NCBI GenBank assembly: GCA_019915135.1
Contig: JAHLMK010000004.1
Coordinates: 2,542,001-2,606,000, forward strand
DNA: 64,000 bases
Direction: 5' to 3'
DNA from: Strobilurus pachycystidiatus
Lineage: Eukaryota; Basidiomycota; Agaricomycetes; Agaricales; Physalacriaceae
Made by a program: the position numbers and the translations under genes. Shown piece after piece: positions 40,690 through 50,705 of the stretch. Numbering within the stretch: the first letter of the stretch is position 1; each line of letters starts with the position of its first letter. The notes beneath the pieces are model-generated. The model ran no database searches and was not told the origin of the DNA. It saw nothing but the letters and a program-made list of their open reading frames with translations.

Positions 40690-41430
40690 TTCAGGGGGTC
40701 CTCCATCTAGCAATGTCGAAATGTTGGACGCGTCGTTGAACTGCATTTTCGTATCCGGGATTTGCGCGTGATCGACGGGCACAGATCCCGATCGTGAGAA
40801 GTGCATGCAAAGCGGGCAGAGAGTAGGTATCCTCGTGAACCTCTTCGGACTCGGTGTCCTCAATAGACAGAGGAGCGCGAGGGTTAGCACGTGTCACTCA
40901 TGCATCTACTCCCAAATTTTCATGTCTACACAGTCCAAGTCAGCGGCGCGTCAATAAGACAAATGAAGCATTTTACATACAGGGCACGCCCCGGCAGTGT
41001 AGTTTCCAGTGACGAGCGCGATTTTGGCGTCATTCTCGGGTCCGAGGAGAGTAGCGATTAGATTGGGGAAGATATGGGAAAACGACAGACAGTTGTCTCA
41101 GGTTGCGAACATTGATGAGAGTGATTACTGTGGGTCAAGTGTCTTTGCTCTTGGCGCGGCCTATATAATAAGTGAGTTGGAAGCAGGATGGAAGACAAGA
41201 ACATAGGAAAGACTTTCACATCGGCGTCGGCGACTGCCTTCTCAATCTTGGCTTGAGCGGCCTTGTCAACTTCGGCTGTCTTGTGGCGGATTTCGATAGC
41301 TGTTTCAGCTTCGTGAGTCTGGCATTGGCGTCAGGACATATCATAACTTGAATAGTGGGTTAAAACGCACCCTGATGGCGTCTTCAGCGTCCCCGTCTGG
41401 TCGTAATTGAGTTGTTCGGGCTCGGCGGAT
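40690..41430 (-). pseudogene. possible multi-exon gene remnant
   Basis: Three minus-strand stretches look coding. One is a charged helix (ETAIEIRHKTAEVDKAAQAK, about 41325-41220) joined in phase to an upstream DGDAEDAIR exon across a GTGCGT..CCAG intron. The second is FPNLIATLLGPENDAKIALV (about 41060-40980). The third is an ORF ending at 40691 (SIEDTESEEVHEDTYSLPAL). I could not join them into one convincing protein or find a start. Confidence 0.3.
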
Positions 41431-41665
41431 GAAGCAAGGAATGAAGGTCCGTGATTATCTTGGGACTTGATGGCGTCGGTCCGACGCCCGACAGCCACGT
41501 CTCTTTGCTCTCACCGTCGTCATGTCAGGTCTTCGTGCAGGTGGCCCGTCAGGCCTTCATGAAACGGTGCGCTACACGAATTGTGCTCTTTCACCCTCAT
41601 CTGAGCAGTGGCTCCGCGGCAGATTCACACCCCCAAATACTGGAAACGACGTCGCATGAGCGCTA
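41427..41665 (+). repeat. duplicated 240-bp segment, copy 1
   Basis: This is near identical over most of its length to 44690-44930, same orientation (landmarks GATGGCGTCGGTCCGACGCC and GTCAGGTCTTCGTGCAGGTG). Both copies contain a short ATG-led frame reading MSGLRAGGP or its equivalent. Confidence 0.8.
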
Positions 41666-41840
41666 GACACAACAGATTTCCGTCGATGTTGGCAGCAAAT
41701 CACCGCCATTTGTAATTGGTACATTTATACATAGTCAAGCCACAACCTAATTTCAACTTCTTGTACCACAATCAATTCCCTGTGGTAAATGAGAACGTAT
41801 GAGTACACTTAAATTTCTTTAATATCATCGTAAATCCTAT

Positions 41841-43425
41841 TCAGGCAGAGTCTGGCGCAACGAGGACGAAATTTCCCGCAATCGGATTGCCCAACCCCAG
41901 CGCGGCCCCAAAAGCAGAGATGTTGAACCCAGAGACAGGCCTTGTCGCATCCACGAGTGTCTGCCCGTTGAAGTTACCCGGCTGATTGAACACCAGGAAG
42001 ACCAATCTACAGAGCATTTGGTCAGCACATACAGGCACTAGCAAGACACAACGAACCGATGCGCATCCGACCCCGCAGGCAGCGTGGGCTGTCTCCAGCC
42101 CGAGATCGCTGGCGTCGTGTTTGTCAGGCGATCTCCGGCGTGCCCTCCGCCGTGTTCTCCGCTGTGCTGTCCATTGTGCTGTCCGTTGTCATCATCGCCG
42201 TGCGCAAGTGTCGCCTTTCTTGTCAGGCGATTTGCATCGTCAGCCCCGTGGTGCCCTCCGCCGCGCCCTCCGTCGTCATCCCCGTGGTGCCCTCCGCCGC
42301 GCCCTCCATTGTCGTCTCCGCCGTGCCTCAAGGTATCCTTCTTCGTCAGGCGATTTCCGTCGTCATCTCCGTGGCGCCCTCCGCCGCGCCCTCCGTCGTC
42401 ATCCCCGCCGTGCCTCCTTGCTGTCAGGCGATTTCCGTCGTCATTTCCGTGGTGCCCTCCGCCGCGCCCTCCGTCGTCATCCCCGTGGTGCCCTCCGCCG
42501 CGCCCTCCATTGTCGTCTCCGCCGTGCCTCAAGGTATCCTTCTTCGCCAGGCGATTTCCGTCGTCGTCTCCGCGGTGCCCTCCGTGGTGCTCTCCATTGT
42601 CGTCTCCGCCGTGCCTCAAGGTATCCTTCTTCGTCAGGCGATTTCCGTCGTCATCTCTGCCGCGCCCTCCACCGTGCTCTCCATTGTCGTCTCCGCCGTG
42701 CCTCAAGGTATCCTTCTTCGCCAGGCGATTTCCGTCGTCGTCTCCGCGGTGCCCTCCGTGGTGCTCTCCATTGTCATCTCCGCCATGCCTCAAGGTGTCC
42801 TTCTTCGTCAGGCGATTTCCGTCGTCATCTCCATGGCGCCCTCCGCCGTGCTCTCCGTTGTCGTCTCCGCCGTGCCTCAGAGTCGTCCTTGTCGTCAAGC
42901 GATTTCCGTCATCATCTCCGCGGTGTCCTCCGCGGTGCCCTCCGTCGTCATCCCCGCCATGCCTCAGAGTCTCCTTCTTCGTCAGGCGAGTTCCAGTCCC
43001 AGCAAAGAAGTTGGCCCCAAGGAAGTGCAGAACCTGCGCCGCCGTAGGCGCGTCTGGGTCGACTGCTGCGACGACGAACGGGCCTGAGCCGTTGAGCGCG
43101 AATATGGGCTGGGTGGCCGCTACTAACGGGATGAGAGCTCGTCGAAATGCGGAAGAAAGCGGTGATTACCATCGCGAGGGAGCTGGTCGCCAGCTTCGAC
43201 AGAGACGGGCGCGCCTGTCGTTTGAGGGAAGAGGACGTGGAGCGCGACGGTGGGGTTGAAGTCGAGCCCCAGGTCCTTTGGGATCTGCAAGAAAGTTAGC
43301 TAACCCAGAGAGGGGGTGCTACTCTCAAGACGAACATTGGCAGCCTGGAAAGCCTGCTTGACGTCCGAGACGCTGCTGGTCAAGATGAGAGGAAGGAAGG
43401 CGAGGAGTGTAATGAGGGAGCGCAT
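41841..43425 (-). CDS. secreted PEBP-like protein with nine internal His/Asp/Gly-rich repeats (about 477 aa)
   Basis: Exons 43425-43336, 43284-43170, 43119-42057 and 42006-41841 join in phase; introns are 50-51 bp. Signal peptide MRSLITLLAFLPLILTSS. The phosphatidylethanolamine-binding-protein signatures are split. DVKQAFQAANIPKDLGLDFN, IFALNGSGPFVVA and the ligand-site DPDAPT (about 89-94) lie in the N-terminal part. PAGSDAHR (about 415-422), LVFLVFNQPGNFNGQTLV and FGAALGLGNPIAG lie in the C-terminal part. Between them, residues about 117-400 are nine repeats of about 29 residues (core TLRHGGDDNGEHGGGRHGDD, tail GNRLTKKD). Fungal PEBP-like secreted proteins are usually about 200 residues. 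The repeats are rich in metal-binding residues. They also open long shadow frames on the opposite strand. Confidence 0.82.
42130..42990. repeat. coding tandem repeat, about 87-bp unit with a variable core
   Basis: Nine imperfect units carry CAAGGTATCCTTCTTCGYCA and GGCGATTTCCGTCGTC on the plus strand. Two units have an extra internal GGRGGGHHGDDD-type block. The unit length stays a multiple of three, keeping the PEBP frame open. Confidence 0.85.
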
Positions 43426-43815
43426 ATTGTTGTGCAGAGGTGAGGTGGCTAGGGCGTGGTGGGGACCTTTATACTGAGACACGGTGAGAGAGTGCGCAGC
43501 AGAAGCCCGTGAATGGGTAAATGAGTGGCGAAATTCGTCTCTTGGCGTGGGTGCAAAGGAATGGCATTGAGCAGACATACAACAGGACATAGGATAACTA
43601 TCCCATGCATTAGCCGCAAATCAAGATTGGAAGAACAAGACATACTGTGTACTGTCCTGAAAAGTCGTCGGCGCAGTCGATGGGCGCTGTTGACTCGATG
43701 CACATGTGGTAATGGTGGCCAGTGCGCATCGATCCAGGACGTGAAAAAGACGTTGGTCGTGGGTCGTGGAGCCAATGCAGGTGAGCGTCGATTGGAGCCA
43801 TGATCGCGTCTGGAG
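43426..43815. other. upstream region of the PEBP-like gene
   Basis: No gene is supported; the overlapping ORFs on both strands lack motifs. Confidence 0.4.
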
Positions 43816-43816
43816 T

Positions 43817-44480
43817 GCTCAGAGCTCGTTGTGGCGCCGTTGTGCATTGCCCAGGTACGTGCTCGTTCACTCCACTCCAAATTTAGGCCGCTGTCGCTGG
43901 TCTGTGTCATTGCTCGCTAAGCGCGACAGTGATGCTCTTGGCTGGATTTACGTTCCATTTTTATTCGTGACGCGTGCTCGGTTGGCGATCGCTTTTGGTT
44001 TTCTGGTCAGTAGGCGCAATATTGGTGGGAGGATAGCGCACCGATGCGAAACGTCACGGTTACACATGTCCTCGGCTAGAGTGCTGGCGCGGAAGACGAC
44101 ATAGGCAGCCGGTATGGAAGTCGGTGGGCAAGGACTTGGCAGTGTCAGAAGTGCTCAGAGCGAGACTTGACTGTCGCGCCGCAGTGCTTTGCCCAGGTAC
44201 CTGCGTGCTTCTAGTTCACCGCGAACAATGTCACTGGTCTGTATCGATGCTCCCCAGATGCTTCGGTGATGCTCTTGGCTGGATTGAGGTTTCACTAGCC
44301 TGTGGATAATTGTCATGCGCTGAATAATTGTCATGCGCTGTGGGTTTCCTGTTTAGTAGGCGCAATATTGGTGGGAGGTAGCGCACCGATGCGACACGTC
44401 ACGAGTACACACGTCCTCAATTAAAGTGCTGCGCGGCGAGTGTTGTGGGGAGGAAGAGACAGGCAAGGACATGGCAGTCG
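43817..44480 (+). repeat. tandem duplication, about 333-bp unit, two copies
   Basis: Unit 1 starts at 43817 (GTGCTCAGAGCTCG) and unit 2 at 44150 (GTGCTCAGAGCGAG). Shared landmarks include TTTGCCCAGGTAC or its match, GTGATGCTCTTGGCTGGATT and AGTAGGCGCAATATTGGTGG. The copies have diverged by substitutions and small indels. Confidence 0.7.
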
Positions 44481-44689
44481 TTGGCCAAGCCGCCAAGGAC
44501 AACCGGAAAGGCAAGAGCGATTGCCGACCGATTGCCGACACTCAGGCAATAATGATAATAATACGCGCATCGTCGCCGGGAGTCAAGGGACGTCGCAGGC
44601 TGTCGTAGGGTGATCTCGCCCCAACCGAGGGAGCGTCCTGCCCTACACCCATCCGGAAGGTTTCCTGGCTTGTACGACGAGCAGACAAG

Positions 44690-44930
44690 ATGAAGCAAGG
44701 ATGCAGGGCTGTGATTATCTAATCTCGAGACTTTGATGGCGTCGGTCCGACGCCCGACAGCCACATCTCTCTGCTCTCACCGTCGTCATGTCAGGTCTTC
44801 GTGCAGGTGGCCCGTCAATCCTTCATGAAACGGTGCGTTACCAAACTGTGCTCTTTCACGCTCATCTGAGCAGTTGCTCCGCGACAGATTCACACCCCCG
44901 AATCTCGAAGACGACGTCCGATGAGCGCAG
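44690..44930 (+). repeat. duplicated 240-bp segment, copy 2
   Basis: The second copy of the segment at 41427-41665, in the same orientation. It lies about 370 bp upstream of the gene at 45302. Confidence 0.8.
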
Positions 44931-45301
44931 ACCGCGCCCTCTCCAGCCAGTGAACGCATTTCTAGCCTCCCATCCGCAATGCCGAATCCGGTTGCCGAGT
45001 GCGGCGAGGCCTGGCTTCATTTCCTTTCATATTTCGCACTCCGGCTGGTCTTTGTTCTCGACCGGGTCGACCCAGTATGGAAGGGCCTTGTCAGAGAATG
45101 GGTCTTGTACCCTCCGCGCGTATCCGTCAGGCCAACAGTCGTCGTGATATCCCGACTCCCATCACGACTTCCCTTCCCTCGAACAATTAGACAACAAGAC
45201 CCCTTCTATTGTCATCAGCGCGTGTTGTACGGCAATAGGTATATATAATATAATCCGCCCATTGTCCGTTCGACACTAAACAAAGCCCCCTCCAGATCCT
45301 C

Positions 45302-46366
45302 ATGTCTTCCACCACATCCGTCGCAAGTACTTCCCAGCCAGTCACTCCGCTATCCTCGCCGGTTCGACAGTCGGCTACTGCAGTCAAGGTCGCCCCGGAT
45401 GAATCCATCTACGAGTGGAGGCAGTCCGTACCCGGTGACGAATCGTTCAACGACTGCCACCTTCCCGCCGACATCCTCTACCAACTTGATATTCACGACT
45501 TTCCCGAAGAACCTCGCTCATCCACCCCACCCCCACGTCTCAACCCCAACGCCACTGCGTTCCAGCCCAAACAGCCGGTCCCAATAAGACCTACCGCCTC
45601 CGAACCTCTCTGGACGACCGCATTCCACCAGGGCACATGGCAGCATCCCCAAGACTTCACGGCGTTAGCGCGAGACGCAGCGGCCGTAATCGCAGCGCCG
45701 TCCTTCTCTCTTTCACGGGACCCCCAGCGCATCGCAGACCTATTCGTCGACCGTGCGGCTCTCCTCCACGTTCACGGCGGACCGGAAACCATCGCGCCGT
45801 ATGCCGTCGAGGTGCATGCAACGATCGGCAGACTCCTTGGGCCAAAGACGGCGGAGACATTCCGATCCTTCCTCGCCGAGGCAGTGGCTCTGACCTTCTT
45901 GAACGTCTGGGAGCACGTAAGTATTCCCGTTTCGCCTTTTCTTCAATGTCTTATGACTTATATCATTCTCCAGGAAATCCCCGCTGCCAAGGCAACCAGC
46001 ACATCCCTCGCGCTCGAAGTGACCGTCGTCGGACTCTCGTTGGGCACTTTCCTCGCGCAGCTGCACTGTTTCAGCATGCTCGAAGGCGCGCTCGTCACGC
46101 AGGCGCTTGCAGCCCTCTTACGTACAACGCCCACGATGGAGCACCTGCAATGCGCACATAGCATCGTTTGTGGCGTCGGGCGCCTCTACTTCAGAATGCC
46201 GCAGGACGCACGACAGCGTTTCTGGGCACGCTTTGAGGCATGGGCCAAGACGGTGGATGTAGACCAGACGCTGGTGGGTGTAAAGTACGAGGAGGAGACG
46301 AAGTGGGAGTGGGTTAAGGAGGTGGGACAGAGGATGAACCTGTTAGTATCCGAATCAACGGCCTAA
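45302..46366 (+). CDS. conserved-looking hypothetical protein (335 aa)
   Basis: Exons 45302-45916 and 45974-46366 are proposed. The 57-bp intron (GTAAGT..CTCCAG) is stop-free and a multiple of three, so an unspliced 354-residue form would also be open. The first ~115 residues are Ser/Pro-rich. The rest is alpha-helical and resembles a helical-repeat fold (VDRAALLHVHGG, FLAEAVALTFLNVWEH, LALEVTVVGLSLGTFLAQL, MPQDARQRFWARFEAWAKTV). A distant MIF4G-type fold is possible, but no signature is clear. A TATA-rich stretch (GGTATATATAATATAATCC, about 45238) lies 45-60 bases upstream of the ATG. Confidence 0.8.
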   Translation: MSSTTSVASTSQPVTPLSSPVRQSATAVKVAPDESIYEWRQSVPGDESFNDCHLPADILYQLDIHDFPEEPRSSTPPPRLNPNATAFQPKQPVPIRPTASEPLWTTAFHQGTWQHPQDFTALARDAAAVIAAPSFSLSRDPQRIADLFVDRAALLHVHGGPETIAPYAVEVHATIGRLLGPKTAETFRSFLAEAVALTFLNVWEHVSIPVSPFLQCLMTYIILQEIPAAKATSTSLALEVTVVGLSLGTFLAQLHCFSMLEGALVTQALAALLRTTPTMEHLQCAHSIVCGVGRLYFRMPQDARQRFWARFEAWAKTVDVDQTLVGVKYEEETKWEWVKEVGQRMNLLVSESTA

Positions 46367-46616
46367 GTAGTATATTACTCCTTACCTTACTTACAATACG
46401 AGAGACTAATGTCACGATTAACAAGGCGAGTGGGGTACAGAGCAATATGACATAGCAGGAGAGCATAGTCTACATATACATAAGGTACTGGGAGGGAAGA
46501 ATTTGTGGGCGTACAGGTAGAGCGGACTCAGACATTGGTATCACCCCCGGCGCGCCCCTTAGGTGGGCTAGACGTTTCGTGATTTAGCTCAGCTGTGAAA
46601 GAATAGCTGAGCAGAC

Positions 46617-46899
46617 TCACGTCGCTTGATTCGGAGGCACTGCCTCACGGTACGAAAAGACGCGAGCCACGCGGCCCCTGAACTGGACCAGCGCGTGCCC
46701 GTCACCGAACTGCGTCACCGTGCCGCGATTGTGAAAGAGGAACACGATGATTCCGATGAGCATGAGGAATAGAACTAGTCCAAGAGCATGTATGAGTGTT
46801 TGGTGGAACGAAGTGGGGGAAGAAGCACGTACGAACAGCGAGGATTATCTCCCCGATGGTCTCTGGCTTCAATCCACCGCTATTTGCCTCGGAAGCCAT
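46617..46899 (-). CDS. tiny single-pass membrane protein (74 aa)
   Basis: Exons 46899-46833 and 46774-46617 join in phase across a 58-bp intron (GTACGT..CTAG). The N-terminal 17 residues are polar. A membrane helix spans the splice site (EIILAV, then FLMLIGIIVFLF). The tail is basic (GTVTQFGDGHALVQFRGR). The intron splits the helix in phase 1, exactly as in the 73-residue gene at 48121, though the sequences are not clearly alike. The stop overlaps a GTGAGT donor-like motif, so a further exon is possible. No family recognised. Confidence 0.5.
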
Positions 46900-48120
46900 G
46901 AGTGGACTTGTGGATCAGGATCAGGAATGTGGAATCTAGACGCCGACGGGGTGTCAAATGGCTACCACTGCGCATGCAAGGGAGAGTACATACAGAGTGT
47001 GCACGGTGTAGTTATCGATCTGCGGCTGGGAAGCAATGGTTGACTCATAGGGCTCTTATATAGGTCGAGCGCGAACGCAATAATTGATCCAAGACGAGTT
47101 CGGGGCGAGTCATTGCAGCAGGACAGAATGATCGCTAAATTGCGATTGAATTGTGACCTAGCAAAGGATTGAGAGGCAGTGCTTTGTGGGGATCCTTGGC
47201 ATGTAGGGCTTGCGAATCATACAGAGGGTTACACGGAAGGTGATGCGAAGTGAGGCTATCTGAGACGATCGTACCTAACAGACATCGATGGATCCGATAT
47301 AGCGACGTAAGAGCAGAATATGACGTCCATAGAATAGAGAAATTTTACAGCTGTAGGGCCGGGGAAGTCCGAGGTTGACACTTCACAGTCCGAATTCTTG
47401 ATTGCTGTGAAGCTAAGCTGTAAACGACAAATGATCTGACGGGTCAGCAGCCAGCAATATACGGTATCTGTCAAGGGTCAGAGTACCCGTGTTCCTGCGA
47501 GTGTGGTAAATCGCGCCAGCGTCTTACGGTCGCGGTATGAAAACAAGAGATGATGGCGTGGCACGTGCAACTCGAATAGGATTGATCGAGTCGGCTCTCG
47601 CGGTCTCAGTCCTCTCCCTCGACCACCGATTGCGAGCTCGGTTGTCCTTACAGCTCCTCAATGCCTGCTGGTTATGTATACCTATCTGGAATCGATGACT
47701 CTCAGGCTGATCATTGAAATTTGACTTGTTCTATCGATATCCATCAAGCACCGCCTTGCCAATGTCAACTTATCGGATTGTTTTCACAGCAACTACCTCT
47801 GTCCGCGAAGCCAGACTGTGAGGGTCCGGCCCCAACGTACGTATTGTAATCTTACAACTACAGCAACTATTGTATTCGAAAGCTGTGAGCGGCTACCAGC
47901 TGATCTCTATTTCATCACATACAAATCCCCCGGCCCTTTGTGTACGCGCATCTCTCGTATGTTCCTCGACTCATTTCAAATGCTGTCATTACGCCACTCC
48001 TGTTCAATTAGAACTGTTAAAAGGTGAGTGGGTCGAAGTTTTGGAGTGCACCATCTTCAATTCGTTACTCACGCGCACTTCGCTTCACAGCACAACAACA
48101 CTTCCTACCTACCTGTGAAT
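46900..48120. other. intergenic, no supported gene
   Basis: About 1.2 kb with short ORFs only; it includes promoter sequence for the two tiny divergent genes. Confidence 0.5.
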
Positions 48121-48388
48121 ATGCTTACAGCGAGAAACGTAACAGAGAATCTTTCATGGGATGATATACTCTTCATTGTCGTCCTCATACGTATGTGCTC
48201 CTTCATGATGCTTTACCGAGCTCATGTCCATTGTAGTGGGGATATTGGTGGTGTGCATGGGCATCGCGCTTGTCATCCTCTACCTGCACCGTCGGAGAGA
48301 GCCGCTCGCGCCCCCAGAGCCCTTAAATATATGTGTCATTGCGAATGAGGACGACCTCGCGAGAATCATGGCGATGCAGAAAGTCTGA
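48121..48388 (+). CDS. tiny single-pass membrane protein (73 aa)
   Basis: Exons 48121-48190 and 48237-48388 join in phase across a 46-bp intron (GTATGT..TTGTAG). A short polar N-terminus (TARNVTENLSWDD) with an N-glycosylation sequon leads into one membrane helix (ILFIVVLI, then GILVVCMGIALVILYL). The cytoplasmic-type tail is basic, then acidic (HRRREPLAPPEPL, NEDDLARIMAMQKV). No family recognised. Confidence 0.55.
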
Positions 48389-48646
48389 GAACGCCCGCTC
48401 GTCAGGTGCGATCCTCGTCCCGGTGACGATACGGCGGCTAACTTGCACCTCAAGAACCATCTTACAACTCAGATCTTTATGCCCTTAACCCACGGGGCAA
48501 AGGGAGTGGGTCGCTCTTATAGCCTTCTGAAGATTGTAGCATCGAACAAGAATTTCATTTGACAAATACAAATCTCTTGAGAATGACAAGCAGGCATTCT
48601 TTATCACAACGGGACCTTTGGCGATGGTGACTACCACAATGGCGAT

Positions 48647-49022
48647 CTAAGTAACAAGGGCGCTCTCGACGTTGAATCTACAAGCCAACATTAGTATTTC
48701 CTTTGAATGATCACCCAGAGACGGCTTACCCGTCAGGAGCGGTCACACAACCAGAGCCCGCCCCACGCGTCGCGAACGGGGTGCCTCGGCAATTATCGTT
48801 CGGCCCGCCAGACTGGAAGAAAGCAATCTGGTTGGGGACACCCGAATACGCCCAGGACCTCGCCGACCCGCCACCGAGGGTCCAACAGCCGTTGCCTCCG
48901 TTGGAGGTGCCGAATCCCCCTCCAGTGCAGCCGGCCCCGGAGAAGGGGGTGAGTGTGACAGACAGCGCTGGGGAGGCGGCGCTGAGAATAGCGGCGGCGA
49001 TGAAGACGACGTTGAAATGCAT
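48647..49022 (-). CDS. small secreted Gly/Cys-containing protein (107 aa)
   Basis: Exons 49022-48730 and 48677-48647 join in phase across a 52-bp intron (GTAAGC..TTGTAG). The second exon adds only the last ten residues (FNVESALVT). A signal peptide (MHFNVVFIAAAILSAASPALS) is followed by a Gly-rich domain with four cysteines (GAGCTGGGFG, GNGCWTLGGG, NDNCRGTP, GSGCVTAP), suggesting two disulphides. This is a common size class of basidiomycete small secreted proteins. No specific function recognised. Confidence 0.7.
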
Positions 49023-50705
49023 TCTGTTTGGCTGTGAAGTGGATGACTCGTCGTCAAAGCAAATGAGAGAAGGGATGCTGACCTGATCGCAAGTAACTTG
49101 GGAAGAGGAGCTGGGGAAAGTTCCAACTGGCACACACATCTTTATACGTTTTCACTCGGGCGGTTTGTGACCAATATGCACGGGTGAAACTGGCTGTAGT
49201 TCTACACCTAAACTGTCGCATCCTCTTGGTACTTCGCTTCTGCATACAACTTCACGGTACACGGGACTCGTCCAGGGCCTTGCGGGAGTAGGAAGCCTCG
49301 AAAGCAATGAATGGGAGGTGGAGCCAGGATACGACTAGAACAAGAAGGGTGACTCACTGGTCAGTGAGCTGAGAGAGTACATCTCCATTCTGACTGACTC
49401 GGTAGTCCAGAAGCTGCGTCGAAGGCTGCGAATCTGAGTAATGAGGATGAGTTGTCGACGAAGTCACGCACGATCCTTGGGCAGAACAGCGGTTTTGTGG
49501 ACTGTAAGACGGGCGGATGTGCGAAATCGGAGGGTACGATAATCCGACACGAGCAGAAACGCGAGAAGCGAGGGACGTCCGACATCCGAGTCCCGCCAAC
49601 GACATCCCGTCAATCGCATAACGACACGTGCATATTCAAATTCACCCTCGCCTTGCCAGACTTTCTTGAACATTCCTTCGAGATACACACTTCCATCCTA
49701 TCTGACATGACAGGGAACGCAGCACCGGCAACATTAAGCGCGCAAGGACGAAAACTGAGTCAACCTCCGCGACTAGCGCCAACGACAAGAAGCGCACAAG
49801 AATAGTATCACACGTTCGTAAAGTGCGTTAGCTCTTTAATGATTTCAATACGTGCATTCTTAAGCTCTGCACACGAGTTATCTGATCAACATGATATCCC
49901 GGATGTTAGTAGCCTCCTGCACGTAAGTCGATGGCACGGAGCATGCATCTCTCCACGTTATATCCCCCAACGTGAACGAAAAGATTTCCTATTGATTTAC
50001 TGGTGGACGGGAAGACGTTCCAACGTCGGCAAAGATCAAAGAATCCTCGTAATATACTGACCCGGTGGACCTGCAGCCGATACTTGGGAGTTTGAACTAA
50101 ACCTCTAGGAGCAGGCATAGTCACCAGGCCATAGTACTAAGTTCGAAGCCTTCACCGACCCCCGAGATGCCATGTAATAGTCTCATCTCCGCCAACCAGA
50201 GAGATCCTTGCTCGGAGGGAGTAAATGTATCTTTGACTTTCGTTCAAGCCCAAGTCTCACAGGTAAAATCATCAGACGCACAACTCGCTCCTATTTCGTA
50301 CCAAGTGGTTGTCTCACATTCTGGATGCACGACACGCACGAACACAAAAAGGGGGCAAATATGCTTCTCGCGTTTCTGCTAGTGTCGGATTGTCAAACTC
50401 TCCGGTATTCATAGAATTCTGAATAGAGTTCTGCGCTGTTCGGTCAGATCCCCCCTCTCACAGTCAAAAAACCGCTGCTATACATGACTCCGTCTACAAT
50501 TGGCAACACTCATCCTCATTACTCAAATTCGCAGTTTTCTACGTAGCTTCCGGACTGTCGAGATGTATCGTTGATCAGGTTGAAAGGCGCGCCAAGACAG
50601 TGATAGGAAATCGAATGCATCTACGCCCAATATTACGGACTCCCTTCAGGATACTACGTACTGCATTTGATTTCCGTTTCTCGATGCTGGCATCTACAGA
50701 GGCAG
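49023..50705. other. 1.7-kb region without a supported gene
   Basis: Short ORFs only. A segment of about 40 bases around CTTCTCGCGTTTCTGCT at 50361-50403 recurs inverted near 49545-49585, which accounts for several shadow ORFs. Confidence 0.4.

Noticed and set aside
41986..43259. Three overlapping plus-strand ORFs of 342-391 codons
   Set aside because: They are shadow frames of the coding repeat in the minus-strand PEBP-like gene; composition is monotonous (Ser/Pro/Arg) and no domain or splice logic supports them.
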